A stretch of DNA of 64,000 bases from Strigops habroptila (Eukaryota > Chordata > Aves > Psittaciformes > Psittacidae): positions 97,332,743 to 97,396,742 of the forward strand of contig NC_044278.2 of NCBI RefSeq assembly GCF_004027225.2, given 5' to 3'. The notes beneath the pieces are model-generated. The model was not told the DNA's origin and made no database searches. It saw nothing but the letters and a program-made list of their open reading frames with translations. Position 1 is the first letter of the stretch, and each line of letters starts with the position of its first letter. The position numbers and the translations under genes are program-made. Below are positions 43,461 to 58,200 of the stretch, piece by piece.

Positions 43461-46400
43461 TCAGAAGGAGCACAGATTGTCAGACGTGTCCATGAAGTCA
43501 TGCAGGTCAGCACAGGCTTGCCGGTGCAGGGTGGTGCGGCACTCACTGTCTTCTGGAATTTTCTCTACCCAGGTTTGTGAATCAAGGAGGTACTGCATCC
43601 TGAGTGCAAGTGGGACAGGGAAAGGAGGTGAGTCATTACTGCTGATGTGGAGCAATGGGAAAGCGTAAACCCCGTAACGTTGTGTCCCTCCACTGAAGCA
43701 TCTCTGAGAGCAGAAGGAGTTATACCAGCCAAGAAACTTGCCTGAAACCAAGTTTCAGCAGCAAGTTAACTGTGCTTTGAATAAAGTTAGGGAAGTGTCA
43801 GTGCCAAGCTGGGACTAACTAACTAAAAAACTACTGGTGTTTTGAGTGACACCAGCTAAGCTTGGACAAAGTTTCTATTAGTTTTCTGGAGCGCACAAAA
43901 AGCCCCAGTGCACACCAGTGAAACACAGTGAAGGAGGGTTTAGTTTCAACAGGCTATCCCAAGATGTTTCCTAATTTTCTGTGGTGAAAATCTATGTAGT
44001 TTCTGGCACTTTATGGCTGGAGGCTACACCTCTTTGCAAGACTTCAGTTTTTAGCAGGCTTCTGTTGAAGCAGAACCCTGACTTAAGCACTCACTTTGTT
44101 GTCATATAGAGGTGGGGAAAGAGGACTTTTTAAGGTTTTAGGAAGTGGCAGTCACAATTTGATTGAGAAGGTCTCCATCCTAGACATTTTCAGAGGCACT
44201 ACTTTTCTCAGTTTCCACACAGGAAAATGAAACTTTTAAGATGTTTTCCTCACCGAATCTTTGATAGTGTCAGACTAAATTCCTCCTCAAATGAATTCTT
44301 TTTTTCATTAAAGTGTGACGATGAGAAATGAGAAGAATATGCTATTTGCATGGATGATTGATATAACAGAAACTGAGAGTTGCTCTTAGCCATGGTCCCA
44401 CCCATCTCTTTTGCAAGCACAGGAGTCGTGTAAGGCATTTGCTGTAGATGGAACTGTGTAGAGTTTCCCATTCTACTTATCTAGCTGTGAGTTTTTAACC
44501 CAGTGGAGTCAGAGACAGATTTTGACTTTGAGATGTGTGAGAATGAGGCTCTGTACAGATCCGTAAGCCAATAGATTTGGGTGTCTCAGCTGTTCCCTAC
44601 AGCTACCCTTTTGCCTCTCTGCATATTAGTAAAGCCAGCGGTATCAGTCCCTAAGAAATTTGGTCCTCCCTTTGCCTTTCTTGAGGTATTTTAAAAGGCT
44701 GAGTATCCTGTGGATTCAGGGTCCATGATAGCTGCTGCTCAGAAAGCATTGCACTTACTTGTTGTTCAAATCAACTGTTTGCCCATCTCTCCCCATGATG
44801 AGGTACCGTTTGCCAGTGATCATGTTTAAGTTGCATGCGGAGCGCGTTAGGAACTGCCGGTGGACACTCACTTGGATGTTTTCATCTCTAGCTGTGGCAC
44901 AAGAAGAGAAAACCCCATCAACTTCTCTAATATAGAACCGTAGCCCGTAGGACACAGCCCCTTGCGATCACTTACTCCACTGCTACGCCATGGAAATATT
45001 TCTCTTGTGAGTTGTGGCTTGATATGGGAATAAATGGCCATGCTATGGTAGCATATACCTTCCCTTAACATTATCTGAGAAAAAGTAAACCGTTTCTATC
45101 TTGGCTGGCTGTCTGAGTCTCCTCAGTAATTACTGAAGGAGCAGTTTTGCTATAAAGAACTTTCAGGCCCTATGGAGTCTGTTTAAATTTCAGAGATGAT
45201 TAAAGGAAAAGCTAAAGGAAACATGCTATCTTATATTTCACATTGCTCAGGCTCATAGTGGTCTTAAAAGCTAGCAGACTAAATTCAAGCATCTTGAGGC
45301 TCAACAATGCAGCAGACAGTATTAAAAACTCACTCTCCTTAGTGCATCTGACCTGAACTTCACCTTAAATATAACTTAGAAGATCCTGGTCTAGATTCTG
45401 GCCCAGAAGATTATTTATTCGAGAGCTGCCCTGCCCATTACAGAAATCAGCATCCAAGGCACAAGAGGTGGCTATTCAGGCACTGCAATGACATGAGAGC
45501 TGGAAAGATGCTTATTCATCATTCATCAGACTAACCACAGGTCATGAGGATACTTTGTTGTTTGGATAGAACAACAGTTTTCAAAGTCCAATTGAAACAA
45601 AAAATGCAAATAACAGCAATATTCTAATTGCTTACTTTCTTTCTAACTGTAATGTGAAGTGTCATGCACAACTGTGGTGACAAATTCAACATTAAACCAT
45701 CTTAAATTACAGATAAGACACCACAGTCTTCCTATCATTTAACAGAAGCTTGTGCAGCTTCTGCTCTCTAATGCATTTTATTGCAAGTATGGACAGTCTA
45801 GTGTTCAAACTGAAACACTAAAAGTAAAATAAAACCTCAAATATAGAATATTTTAACACTAATAAGATTTCAAAGAATTTGATGTAGAGTGCTAATCTGT
45901 GAAACCTAGCACTAAGAACCTTATCTGTTTCATAGTTTAAACTTGCATTAATTTTACCTGTGGTACTTATAGACCAGAAAAAAGTCAGTCTTTGCTATTG
46001 TGTGCTGTTCTACATCTACATTTTTCCAAAGAATAATACAATACTGTAGGTTTTCTCATATAATCCAAGACTTTTCTGTTGTTCCTATGCTATATGGTGT
46101 TCTGAATTTTCATTTTGTTCAGGGAATGCAAAGATGGATCAGAACTACTTGAGAAAATGATGATGTTGTGGTTCGGGTTCGTTTTACTTAAATTACCATG
46201 GGGTTTCTCAGTTCATATGCTTCACAAATGACCTAATAAAGTACATCTTTGGGTATCATAGCATTTGAGTTAGTTACTACTTTAACAAGTTATTATGCAA
46301 TTTCAATTTCTAAATCTCCAATTAAAAAGAAAATAATTATAATGTTCCAAAGTGTCCAAGCATAATTTAAGAGAAACAATTACTTCAAGTTTTAGAATCT

Positions 46401-49220
46401 AAAATGGAAAATAAAAAAAAAAAAAGGAGAGAGGGAGGGAGGGGAATTCTGTGCTATTTTGCATGGGCCATACTGTTCCCCTATAGGACACATAGGACAG
46501 CATAAATGTTAGCCATCCAAAACACATACACTAGTTCTGTTGATAATTAAAGTAGTCTGAGCAGTGCACATCTGCAAAATTGTCTTTTGCTGACTCCCAA
46601 ACACAAGGAAGTATTTCCATCTGTCTTCTGAACCAACCTTTTATTTGCAAGGATTGATACTGAAGTAATGCCAGGGCTCCAGACAATGAGAATTTACCCT
46701 ACCAATTCTCACCTACACCACCCTGGTGATGGCAGCAGAGACCAACCTCACCCAAAACAGCCACAGAAAAGAACAAAAGAAAACAACTCTAGTTAGTCAT
46801 GAGCTTATTTGGATGAAATGCCTTGCTTTTTCTTCGTGCCTCATGGCTTCATGCCTCTTCCCAGCTTTTCCCAAGCCTGTTGAACGCCTCTTGATTCTCA
46901 TAAGCTGCATCATACAGCACAAACCAAGGGGGGTTTTAAGGGATAAAAAAAAAAAGGAGGTAGGAATGGGAGAAGTCATCTCTTCCCTTTAACTTCACAA
47001 TCAAAGGATGTTTCTGTCAGCTGCCAAGAAACAAAATGTTTCCTGTGCTTGCCTATGAGTTGAGAGTACAAATGCACAGGGGCCCAGAGCTCTAAATCCT
47101 TTAGATCTGGAAGGTTTTCTGGAGGGATTAATAAAACTTTCCATTATGTTACTGTAATCTCCTGTATCCAGTGTTTTGATCACTAGGTACATTATCATTT
47201 CCCTGCATATGGAACACCCCTTGTATGACAGATGCTGTCTCTGAACTCACGAGGTGTGGACCTCATTTTCTGATAGGAACCAAACATTGGGCATAGATCA
47301 TGAGTTGTGTGCAGCAAAGTACTTGGTGACATTGCTAGTGCTCTAGGCAAAGATCAAGGGAGAGGGTTAATTATTCTGCTCCAGACAGGGAAAGTTTCAG
47401 AATCTTTGAAGCTACTTTTTAAAGGCAATCTCTGGCTACCAAACTCAAATGTGACAACCATGTGATACCACAGCAGCTGAAGTCTGAGATGACAGACTGT
47501 CCAGAAATTACTTTGAAGAGTATCAGTGTTCACTGATGCTGCTGGTAAAGTTCACATGGGGACAGCTGAGATGGCAGGCTTGCAAAAGGACATTGTCTGA
47601 GAGCAGTGCAAATCTTTACACTGCACCTAAAAAAATAAAGAGGCTTCTTTGCTGTTATCACAACTATTAAATTGAAGTTCTTGAAGTTTTCCTGTGTTTA
47701 CTGACTTCAGGCAAGTCATTATGGACAATTCAGCCTGTTCTGCAAGGGTTGCAAGTGATTGATTAACAATTTATTGGGTAAGAAGCACTTCAAATCTTCA
47801 TCTAGTATCAAAACAGAGGCCAGTGGGCATGTCTACAATAGAAAAAAATGTGAATCAAGAGCAGCAGCCTATAAAGTGAATTAAATTGATGTAGAAGACC
47901 TAATATCCACACTATGCATGTTTTGGAGGGTTTATCTTAGACTTGCTCCAGTTTGGAGCCATGGACTGGATGCAGAGGGAATGTCTTTTGGTTTAGTTTC
48001 GTCTGAAAAGATTGAAGCTCTTGTGCGCTGGGATTGATGCACAATGTGAACTGAAGCAACCTGCTCCTGAGCTGAATGGAACAGGGAGGTAGCTGCACCA
48101 AACAAACCTTGCAAGGAATCAGTCCTTCTTGTAAACCTACTATAGAAGTATATCTGATCCTATTTCCTACAGCAAAAGAAGGGATCTGCATGGCTCATAC
48201 TGGCTAACATTGAATCAACCTAGTTTTCCTACAAGTAAATGAAAGGAGCCAAAAATTTTAATACTTACTGGCTTTAAGGATTCGGTGGATTTTGGCCTCA
48301 TAGTAATTAAAAACATTCTTCTGTGTACTATTGAGGAGCTCCACCTCGTACACTGAAACAGACAACAAATGTGTGAGGCCAGATGGAAACATGAAATTGC
48401 ATCCAAAACCTGAAAAATAGGTATGCTTTTACAGCATGTCTATGCAGACCCCGGTGTACCATCTATTCACAAATCATGGGGGTATGAAAGACAATAGGAT
48501 AGTAATTGTGAATACCTAGTATGCTTTTAGAAAGTCAGGTCATCAGTCAAAAAATCATCAATCTCGATGTTTGTGTTGCTTTTGTGTTTATTATATTTTT
48601 AAAGAAGCTCCTATATGATTATGTTTTCACTTTTTTCCTGTCAGCATCTAACTTACTGAAGCTGATGAACCAGCTTTCCTTCAATAGCTCTTCCAACTTT
48701 CCAACCAAAGAAAAGGCCAGAAATGTAAATTAACAAAGGAGAAAATATTTGTCTGGCTCTCAGAAGGAGTCGCTGAACTGTGGCATGCCATGCAAAGCCT
48801 ACTCTTTATCTCCATCCTGCAACATTAAGGATGTAGGGGATGGTGTTGCTCACACCACAGGTCTTTTCTAAACTATGCAATGTAATGTTGCCCATGCTTT
48901 GTTCCCCCCGCATCCCACTGCATCTTTCTGAGGCTTTTACTTTTCCCTTTCACCCCCCTGATAACTATGATAATACATGGCTTTGTTTCATCAACTCAGC
49001 TTCTAGGCCAAATACAGAAATCCCACTCGTTTCAGGAGATGAAAAAAATAAAAATAAAACTAGAAATTTATCCTTATTGAGAAGAACAATGTTTAAACTA
49101 AATTGACAGATGTCTTTCATGCCTTACCATAATCTGCAATAGGGTAGTAGCAGACAAAACTAGAGCGTGCCATTTGTGTTACAGCTTTACTGAAAGTTGA
49201 TTTTTGTCTTGGACAGGGAC
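43461..49220 (-). other. C4: C4 C345C/netrin-like C-terminal exons
   Basis: Four exons (49220-49128, 48352-48269, 44891-44759, 43599-43461) encode the C-terminal C345C domain, which in human C4 helps bind C2 and regulators. Together with the exon before (49897-49808) all ten human gamma-chain C-terminal cysteines are kept (CSVF, VC, VCQC, PCP, FVCYY, SAC, EC, AC, LC). The intron at 44892-48268 (3.4 kb) is the largest in the gene and shows no recognisable exon or repeat. The end SDNLCSF replaces human GTQGCQV. Confidence 0.9.
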
Positions 49221-52200
49221 CTAAAGTGAAGAAAATAAATCATAGAATGGTTAATGTTGGAAAAATGTTGGAAAGGACCATAAGATCATCTAGTTCCAAC
49301 CACCCTGCCACGGGCAAGGACACCTTCCACTAGATTGCTCAATTCCACAGGTTGCTCAAGGCCCCATCCAACCTGGCCTTGAATACCACCAGGGATGGGG
49401 CATCCATAGCTGCTCTGGGCAACCTGTTCCACTGCCTCAGCACTCTCACAGTAAAGAATTTCTTCCTTATATCTAACCTTATATCTTCCTTATACATAAA
49501 TAAATTATACATCTGTCTCTGTAAGCATGGATATTTAGATGGATACAGTTTACACATACTCATTCACTCAACATTATAACAAAGAATAAAATAAAATGGC
49601 AGAACAACTTTCTTAGAGGTGTATTGGAGGGTTTTTACACATGTATGCACATGTATGTATACATTGCATTCAACTATCAAATCAATCCTGGATATCTCAA
49701 CAAAAATTTTTCTGTTTGGTACCAAAAATATTAGAGGATGCTTTGACTCCTGTATTATGTAGAAGTAACTATCTTATTTTAGACTAGTATGTTTATCCAT
49801 TCCTTACCTTCTGCACACTGGCAAACATTGACGTGGCACACCTTTGAAAGCATGGCACTGTTCTTGGGAGCACTGTAGAACACGCTGCACTTTCTGTCTA
49901 TGGAGAAGAAACAAAATGGCTTTTCTCAGAGAGCTCCAGTGGAAATGCCTATGAATTAGAAACTACATTTGCAGGCCAACTATTCCCTGGTCCAGATAAA
50001 TCAGGGCACTAAGGGGTTAGATGCACATCAGCAGTCCACAAAGACCTATAGCTTAGACACCTAGAGTTCAGGGATCACCTTGCCTTTCAGCTGGGCAGCA
50101 ACCTGGGTTTTTGCTTCTGGGGTTTCTGTTGTTGTTGCTTTTGTTTGGTTGGTGGGGTGGTTTTTTTTTGTTTGTTTGTTTGGGGTTTTATTATTTTGGT
50201 TTTTGTTTGGTTGTTCGTTGGTTTTTTTTTTTTAAGTTATACTCTTCCTTCCTCTTTTTTTTCTTTTTTCCCTGTGAAAAGCATCCATCTTAAAAAGCCT
50301 CTTTAGATCATAGACCATAGTGAGGACTGCACTGTTTCAGGAGGAGGAGGAGATAGGATCATCAAGAGTTAGTGGGTAAAACATAGTATAAACTGTCTTG
50401 GATCCCTTACCTTCAGGCAAAGTAGAGATTTGGCCTAATTTTCAAACATTGTTTACATAACTCTGCCAAATGGGGATGATTTGCATTTAACCTTTGAGTG
50501 GGGAATGAAAATGATTCCCACAGCAAGCACAGTACATAAGCCAAACTTTTAAGGTTGCCAATCTTAGGGGCATAGAAAGACAGCCTAACCAAAAAGAAAT
50601 GTGAACAGAACACACTTAAAAGCACCATGAGAAACAGGAGCTCGGGAAACCTGATTTAAAAACCAATGAGTGTAAAAGTTTGTATTTTCAGTTCATTTTT
50701 AATAAAGACTCTTCCTGAGAGGATCTCTATTTACATGATCTTAAGCCATGGCAGTAGAAGACAGGATTTGGGGCAGGTTATTTTAACACTCAACAAAATC
50801 ATGTGGTTTCACACGCTAGATCAAAACCACCTTGCTATAAACTGAAATTTGTTCTTGAGGGTGTCTCTTTCAATCAGTTATGCATGATTTTTTTGTGCCC
50901 TTACCAGGGTTGTAAAAATCATAAAGGATAGCATTTGCTGGCTGAACCAAGCCCATGGGATTGATTTGCTTTGCCCCAAATGATATACAATCTGGGTCTG
51001 GTCCGCTTGTGATCTGGAGGAAAAAGGAACAACAGTTATGACAAGTAAATTAACTCTTTCTGCCCAGTCAGTTCCTTATTCATTTCTGCCTGTACTAGCT
51101 ACTGAAGGCTTGTTTCCAATGGGACAGGTGAGTTAATCCTGATAGCTGCAACCTCAACTTGAAGAAGGCACTTCTTTCCATGATTTTATTGGGAGAATTT
51201 GTGGATGAGTTAAGCCTGGTAAAGGTAGTTTTGTGAGATGTGTGCAGGTTGTCTCTGCCTGAAACTGTCTGTTCCAGGCTCACGATCACTACTCTGGGGT
51301 TTACTTTCCAGCTTTTGCCTAAAGCCGCCTTGCATAGGAGAAATGAGTGTAATGTATGTTCACAGCCTATCCAGTACTGTTAACACTTTTTTAATCTTGG
51401 ACAAAAAGCATCTTTTCTGGGTAGAGAGGACTTGTCTTTTTTGGGCCAAAACCCAAATTTCAAATATGGACTACATCTCCTGGAATACGGAAAGGCGGAG
51501 GATAAAGGTACATGTTTCACTTGTCCTCCCCCACCCTCTTTCAACTGAGGTGTTCAATAGTAATATATTACAAAAATTACAAGAAGGTAATGGAGTGTGA
51601 AAACTAATGATGATTAGGTTTAGAAGAAATTTATATACACTATCTGAAATGGCAGAGATTGGAAAATCATTGGGTTTGCTTACCTCACCAAAGTAGAGCA
51701 AAACCTTTCCTTCCTTGTACTCATAGTGCTGAATGTACTGGTCTGAAGACATCACCAACTGCAGGAAAACAAAGAAAAACAGAACAAAACCCTAGCATAA
51801 CAGGAACACCTTTGCTACTACTCTTCATATTCTGGTTTGCTTCATTCAGCTGCGTGCTTTATTCTGCCCTCTTTCTTTCTCCCTAAAGGAGACAGTGCCT
51901 GAGAGCATGAACCTGGGCAAACCTCCCCCAAAAGAGCAGGCTTCAGAACCCAAAACTCTGTAGCCACCTTTGCAGAACACTGTACCTCATCTCCCTGTCA
52001 CTGTGCCCTGCCAGCAGCCACTTCTAAAAGATGTGCTTGCCTTCTCCCCTGCAAGCACAGGACAAACTGTCCTGGCATTTTGTGGGACAACAGTGCAAGA
52101 GGGGAAGCAATATGTATTAAGGACAGGCATATATTTAAGTAAGTGCCCTGCTGTGCCTTGCCCTAATTTCTGTTAGAAGGGACTAAGAAGGCTGAACTCT

Positions 52201-55200
52201 GTTCACCAGAAGTTTTTAGTTTCTTGTCTATATTTAGCAAATATTTTATTAGAACAAGAATAATGAAAATACATCTATCCAAAAATTTGTTTTCCCTTCA
52301 TTATTCTATGGACTTTGGGAATATTTCAAAAGACAAATTTTCTATAGAAATGGCTATAGAAGATTGCACATAAAAGTGTGTTTCTAACCTGATCGAGATC
52401 CTTTGTGTCAGGCTCCAAGCCACTCAGTAGAGAGAGATCAACCAGGGACATCTTTGGTGGATTAGAACCTGTGGACCTTTATAAAGGAGACCATTAGCAG
52501 CGAACATCTTCACTAAACAGCCACCTTGCTTTGAAGAGTTTGGCTCTTCAGGCCTGCTAATGGTGAAATAAGATATTTTGCTCCATATAATTTTCCTAAA
52601 TGAATTTTAATTTGAAAATTATCTGCCTGTCTCATTAAGAGTCATGAGGCAAAATTGTCAAATGGTCATCCAAAACCCAGGTGTCTTGCCTGAGCTTGTC
52701 ATCTAGGCTTTCTTTGTAGTTAATAGCCAGAAATAATCACCTTCAAACAACAGTTTATCCCACCATAAAAGCACTGTTGAAGGCAGGGAAGGTAAACAGC
52801 ACTTACAACGTATCTGTTCTCCATTATGCAGAGTGGAGACATGAAATGAGTTTATCTGAATTCTTCAAATTTACATCACCTTTGCTGTCCAAAGCAAAAA
52901 TCCTCAATGCTGTAACTATCTATTAGGTAAATATATTGGATTTACAATCTTTTCTACTTCTACCTTCTTGAAAATCAGGTAGTTGTGTCGTTGCTAAAAA
53001 ATTAAGTTGTTCTGCATTCACACAGGGTGCATTGCTGTTAGATATTCTACATACACTTAGCAGTACTTCACAAACGTTTTTTTTGGCACTCCTTTCACCA
53101 TAAGACGTACTACGGTGCAGGGAAGAAGTATGGTTATGTAGTCAGTGCCTTCAGTTTTTCTCCTATCTTAACTACAACAAAGGGAGCTTCACATTATTGT
53201 TTAAGCCTCACCCTAGCACTCAGCAAAGTCCTGCAGAACAGTGGACCTGATAGCTGATGAATTTTACATAGCAATTAATGGGGAAAATGATGCTTCAGCC
53301 AGCACACAATTCACTGAATACATGTTTAACTAGGGAGAGTGAAACTGAGGAATTAGGGTAACTCCACTCCTCCCTTCATTGTTAATGGTGCTGTCTGGGA
53401 GTGGGGACAAAAACCACTGTCTCTCAAGCTTTGTCAAAACTCAGTGGAAAAGCTAAATTCTATTGGGAAGCAAAACCAGCTTCTGTCACCCTTCATCTCT
53501 CTAGAAGGGGAACTCAGAACAGCCACCACTTTGTGCTTCTGTGACCTTTGTCAGATTGTGAAGGGAGCAAACACAAATGTTTCAGGGTTACTCTGCATGG
53601 GAGGATTTCTTTCTCACTAGCTCTGCCCTTGCCCACTTCTTGGTTGCCACAACAGGATATCCCTTCTACTTCCTTGTCTCTCAAATAACAGTAGACATAT
53701 TTTCTTTTTTTATGAGGCCAGAGCGTGACCATGAAGGAAGGTTCCATGAAGGAACAGCATCTCTCCAGAAAGCCATGAAACTCTGTAAATGTGTTATTAC
53801 TGTATTCCAGTCATATTTACTTTATTTAATAAAAGACTTCTAATGATTAGCCAGCCAGGTGCTTTAGAGTTTCCGCAGAGTTTGATGGGGCAGAACCTGC
53901 AATGGACTTTTGAGGTCTATGTAAACTGTGTAAACCTAATACTCCATATGAAAGCCTTTTCTTCTGCCATGGGAAAGAGGACTCGCTCACCATGTATGCA
54001 TACTCACAGAAGATCACCAGGTTGGATGCTGAGCTTGCAGATGTGACAAGGGTAACCAAGAAGAATTACAAACAAAAATGAATGCATTTTATAATGAAGA
54101 GCTGATCTTGCAGCCCTACCTGATACAGACTTTGTACTTCAGCAGTTCTGATTTACTGGGAAAGATCACATCCCTTTTTCTTCTGCTGTGGATATCAAAC
54201 CACTCTATTTCAGACTGTGGTTCAAACGCACGGTTTTCTCCATCAAATGAGTCCTCATAATCATTGTTTTCATCGTAGTATGTATTTTCTGGAGGTGACA
54301 GACATGATCAGCCATGCACAAATTTGACTGAGAACCTGGTAACTTGGCTTCTTCTTGTATAATGATAAATATCACGGACAGCCATGCCATCTCTGTGGGT
54401 TTTGTAAGTTTGCCGTACACCATCTCAGCATTTTTAATTAATTCAGAATTAAAATTTTAGGGCTAAGAATAACCAACAGATCTAGCTAATAATGGTGTCT
54501 AGGCTATGCATAAATATGTAAAAGACAATCACTGCCTCCAAAAGCTAGCTATTCAAACAGAAAAAAAAAGACATAAGCAGAGAGGATGATGAATACACAC
54601 TTCAGGGGACGGAAAACACAGGCTTGCTCATATGAAAAAATCTATGACAGGTCTGCCCAAAAGAAGTTTAAGGCCACATGGTGGGTCCCTTATTATCCAG
54701 GGAACTGAGCTGGGCACTCCCCTCATGGCAGCCAGGAGCGCCATGAAAGGAGTTTAACTTGCTCTTTTCCTAACAAAAAAGAAGAGTTACTAATAGTACT
54801 TAGTGTATTTGTTAGGTACCTGCTGCACCTATAGTCACTCAGATAATTATTAAACTATTCAAAAATATTAATAAGCTGAAAGAAACAATATATAGGCAAA
54901 GTTCAGAAGCCTTTTTCTTTCCTTGTTTCATTCCTCTGTTTGCACTTTCCAAATTTGGAAAGCCACTATCAGCAGCAGGTGGCTGAATGTGTCACCTTTG
55001 AGACCCAACCACTTCCCTTTTCACTCACCAGAGTACTTAATGTTCCCTTCCATTTCCACCGTCAAGATCAGATCATTACATGTGTTGTTCTTCAGCTCAG
55101 AAGACCAGTACACTTTTAATATCTAAGATAAACACACAAACAGAAACCCACTAAAAATATTATGCAAATGGCAAGGGGTTTACTCATCCAGGACTTCAGC

Positions 55201-58200
55201 AAATGTTGATGGAACATGGGAGTGTGGAGAGAAATGCCAGTCTCCCAGATGCACAGACTAGTTGCAGATGACTGTCATGGGTATAAACAGGAGAGGTCTC
55301 ATGTGCAAATCGCAGAAGGTGTGGGACCTTCGAGATAACTCTCCATTCCCAGTCACAAAAGGGTCTTTCAAACTCCAGCCACCTCTATCAGCATTGACAT
55401 TTCATGGACTTAAAAGCAGTTAAAATTGACTGCCCTGACGGACAGTCTGTAAGCCCTGAATTTTAGAAATTTGGAGGTAGGAACAGGAAGGATAAAGCCA
55501 TGGCAAGTAATTTCTTCTGCTATTTTCAAAAAGGGATTAAAAGAAGTCCAGCTGGACTCTGAAATTCTGATTTACAGCTTACACTCATTGTTCCATTTCC
55601 TCTGCCATGTACAGATACTTCAAGTTTTCTCCCAAGTTCAAACTGCAGACCAAGGCAAAAAGAAAAAAAAAAAAAAGGTTTAGTCTGTGCTCAGCATTTA
55701 ATCTATTTTTTCCTGCAGTCTTGGTGCTCTTTTATGCCCTTAACTCTCAGAACTGGGGTAGGGAAAGCCTTTAGCTATGGAAGGAGTTATGAAACCTCGT
55801 AAGTGTCATAAGATTTTTAATGTACTGCACTGCTGTTCTGGGTCCCAGGAGACATATTTTCCCAACTTCACTCCCTCCTCTGTGGCCTGGATTTGACCTT
55901 TTCACACGTCCCTACATGCTGAATATCAGAATATTCCACTTCTTCCTCATTCCCTAGCAAGACTTGGGCTCCTGGCTGCTCTTCACTGCTGGGGAAGATT
56001 CACATCACCAAAATCCTCTAAGAGGTCTGAGAGAGCCTCTGAAGCATGCTGCTAAGCTTCTGTTGATTTTCTTATTCTTTAAAAAGATTTTGTTTTACAG
56101 ATTAAATTATTAAAAATATTATAAACCAGCTACATCATAATTGCTTAACATGAGAAAACCTGGGCCAGATTATCCAGTGTTTCTCCTGGTTAAGGAAAAA
56201 AAGCTTGAAGCAATGGATGGTTGTTTACCTCTAGCTCCTTCTGAATTGTTTCATCAGTATCAGTCAGAGTAATACTGTAGTCTTTTTGTCTTCCAGGTGT
56301 TCCCAATTTTACAGTCAGGTTGGTGGAACCAGTGTTCAATGTCTGTATGCTGTATGCTGACAGAGCTTCTAGGGCCACCACTGTGTCCTAAGTGAGAAGG
56401 AAATGCAAAACAACTAACAATTATGCCAGGTTATTTCAGCAGTATGTAAGATGACATGATCAGTAACGTGGAGCTATTCTTCAGTTTTATGGTTTTTGCT
56501 GCTTTGGAGGTTTCCTGTATCTCTCTATTTCTACGTGCGCAGACTATTCATCTCATTTTCCTGCTTCTTCTTTTATCATTTAAATTCTAAAACCACTGGA
56601 GTTCTGACCTTTGTTTATCATAAGTCTCCATAATGACAAAGAATCTTTGCTGGCTTATATCCATTTTATTTTGGCCCATTTTTATTAATGAGCAAAATTT
56701 TTAATGCTTCAGACACCAAAAAAGTTTGGGATTACAAGAAATCTGGAGAGGGACTTTTTACAAGGGCATGTAGGGATAGAACAAGGGGGAATGACTTTAA
56801 GCCGAAAGCGGGGAGATTTAGATTAGATATTAGGAAGAAATTCTTCACTATGAGAATGTGAGACACTGGAACAGGTTACCCAGAGAAGCTGTGGCTGCCA
56901 CATCCCTGGAAGTGTTCAAGGCCAGGTTGGATGGGCCTTTGAGCAACCTGGAAGGCAGGGGGTTGGAACCAGATGATTTTTACTGTCCCTTCCAACACAA
57001 CCCATTCTATGATTCTATTATTAACTGTTATGATGCTGTCAAATCTAAATGAAGAAGTCTTTATGAGGCTTCTGTTTAGTTCCCTCCCCCTGAAACCCCA
57101 CCCAGACTGTTGGTCAGGCACCTGTGTGGAGCAGTATCCTCCACCATAGTTCCTTCTTTCTGTCAGCCACGTAGCGATAGGCTTTGCGTACTCAATGTCT
57201 TTCAGGAGCAATGTTTGAAGCAATGCATAGGCGGTGGTTTCCACTGAGACTGCATCATTGCCATTTCCCCAGTAACGTTGCTGCTTTGCTGCAAAAATAA
57301 CTCAGTGCTGAATCCCCTTGGTAAAGACATTTGCCCAAAATAACTATTGTTCTACACATGAGATATTTCATATCATAATGCTGAGTAGCTGTCATAAGAG
57401 CAACAAACCATTTGGACAGTAGAGATAATGGAAAAGAAAACCCTCAATTTTCAATTTTGACTTGTCCAGCCACCATAGTCTAATGATGCCATTGTACAGT
57501 GATGTCCCTCTGACAGAGTGGTAGCACTGTGTCTGGTGGTCCCTGATAGATAATAGTATTACTTATGCCCAGAAATCCAGTCTTGATTAAAGAGAAGCAT
57601 ATTGCTTATCCTTGAACTATAGCTATTAAACCATAATGTATTACCAAATGAATCAGGAGAAATTAATAGTGTGGCAGTGCAGCCACATAACCAACTGACT
57701 CAGCATTGACCATAGCCACTGAGGGGAGAAAGAGGTGACAACCATGTGAAGCTAGAACAAAGCACTCGGAACTGCCGGGGGGCTGGAAAAGGCAGCTTGT
57801 CTCTTGATCACAAATCCAGTCTGGACTACTGTCATATGTAGCTGTTCATTCCTATTTACTAATCAAAAGTTTCTTCTTTCTCGTCTGGCTTGGACTTTTT
57901 TTTCTTTTTTTCGTGCACTTGAGGGGTGTGGAAACTTTTGTAGTCAGCAAGAGAAGAAGAAAAGTTAGATGACTATTTACCATGATTCTGTTCAATTCCA
58001 GCGTCAGATGAGATGACAATCCGAACTTCACAATCCTAAGTTGTTACTTTATAGTGATATTAATTATACAAATGACATATTACACTTTCAGCATTGATAT
58101 ATTCAATTATGTAACTTAAGTATATTACCCATGCACATACATGCCTCTATAAAACTAAACAGTCTTCATTTACTTGAATTTGGTTTGTTCATGTAAGAGT

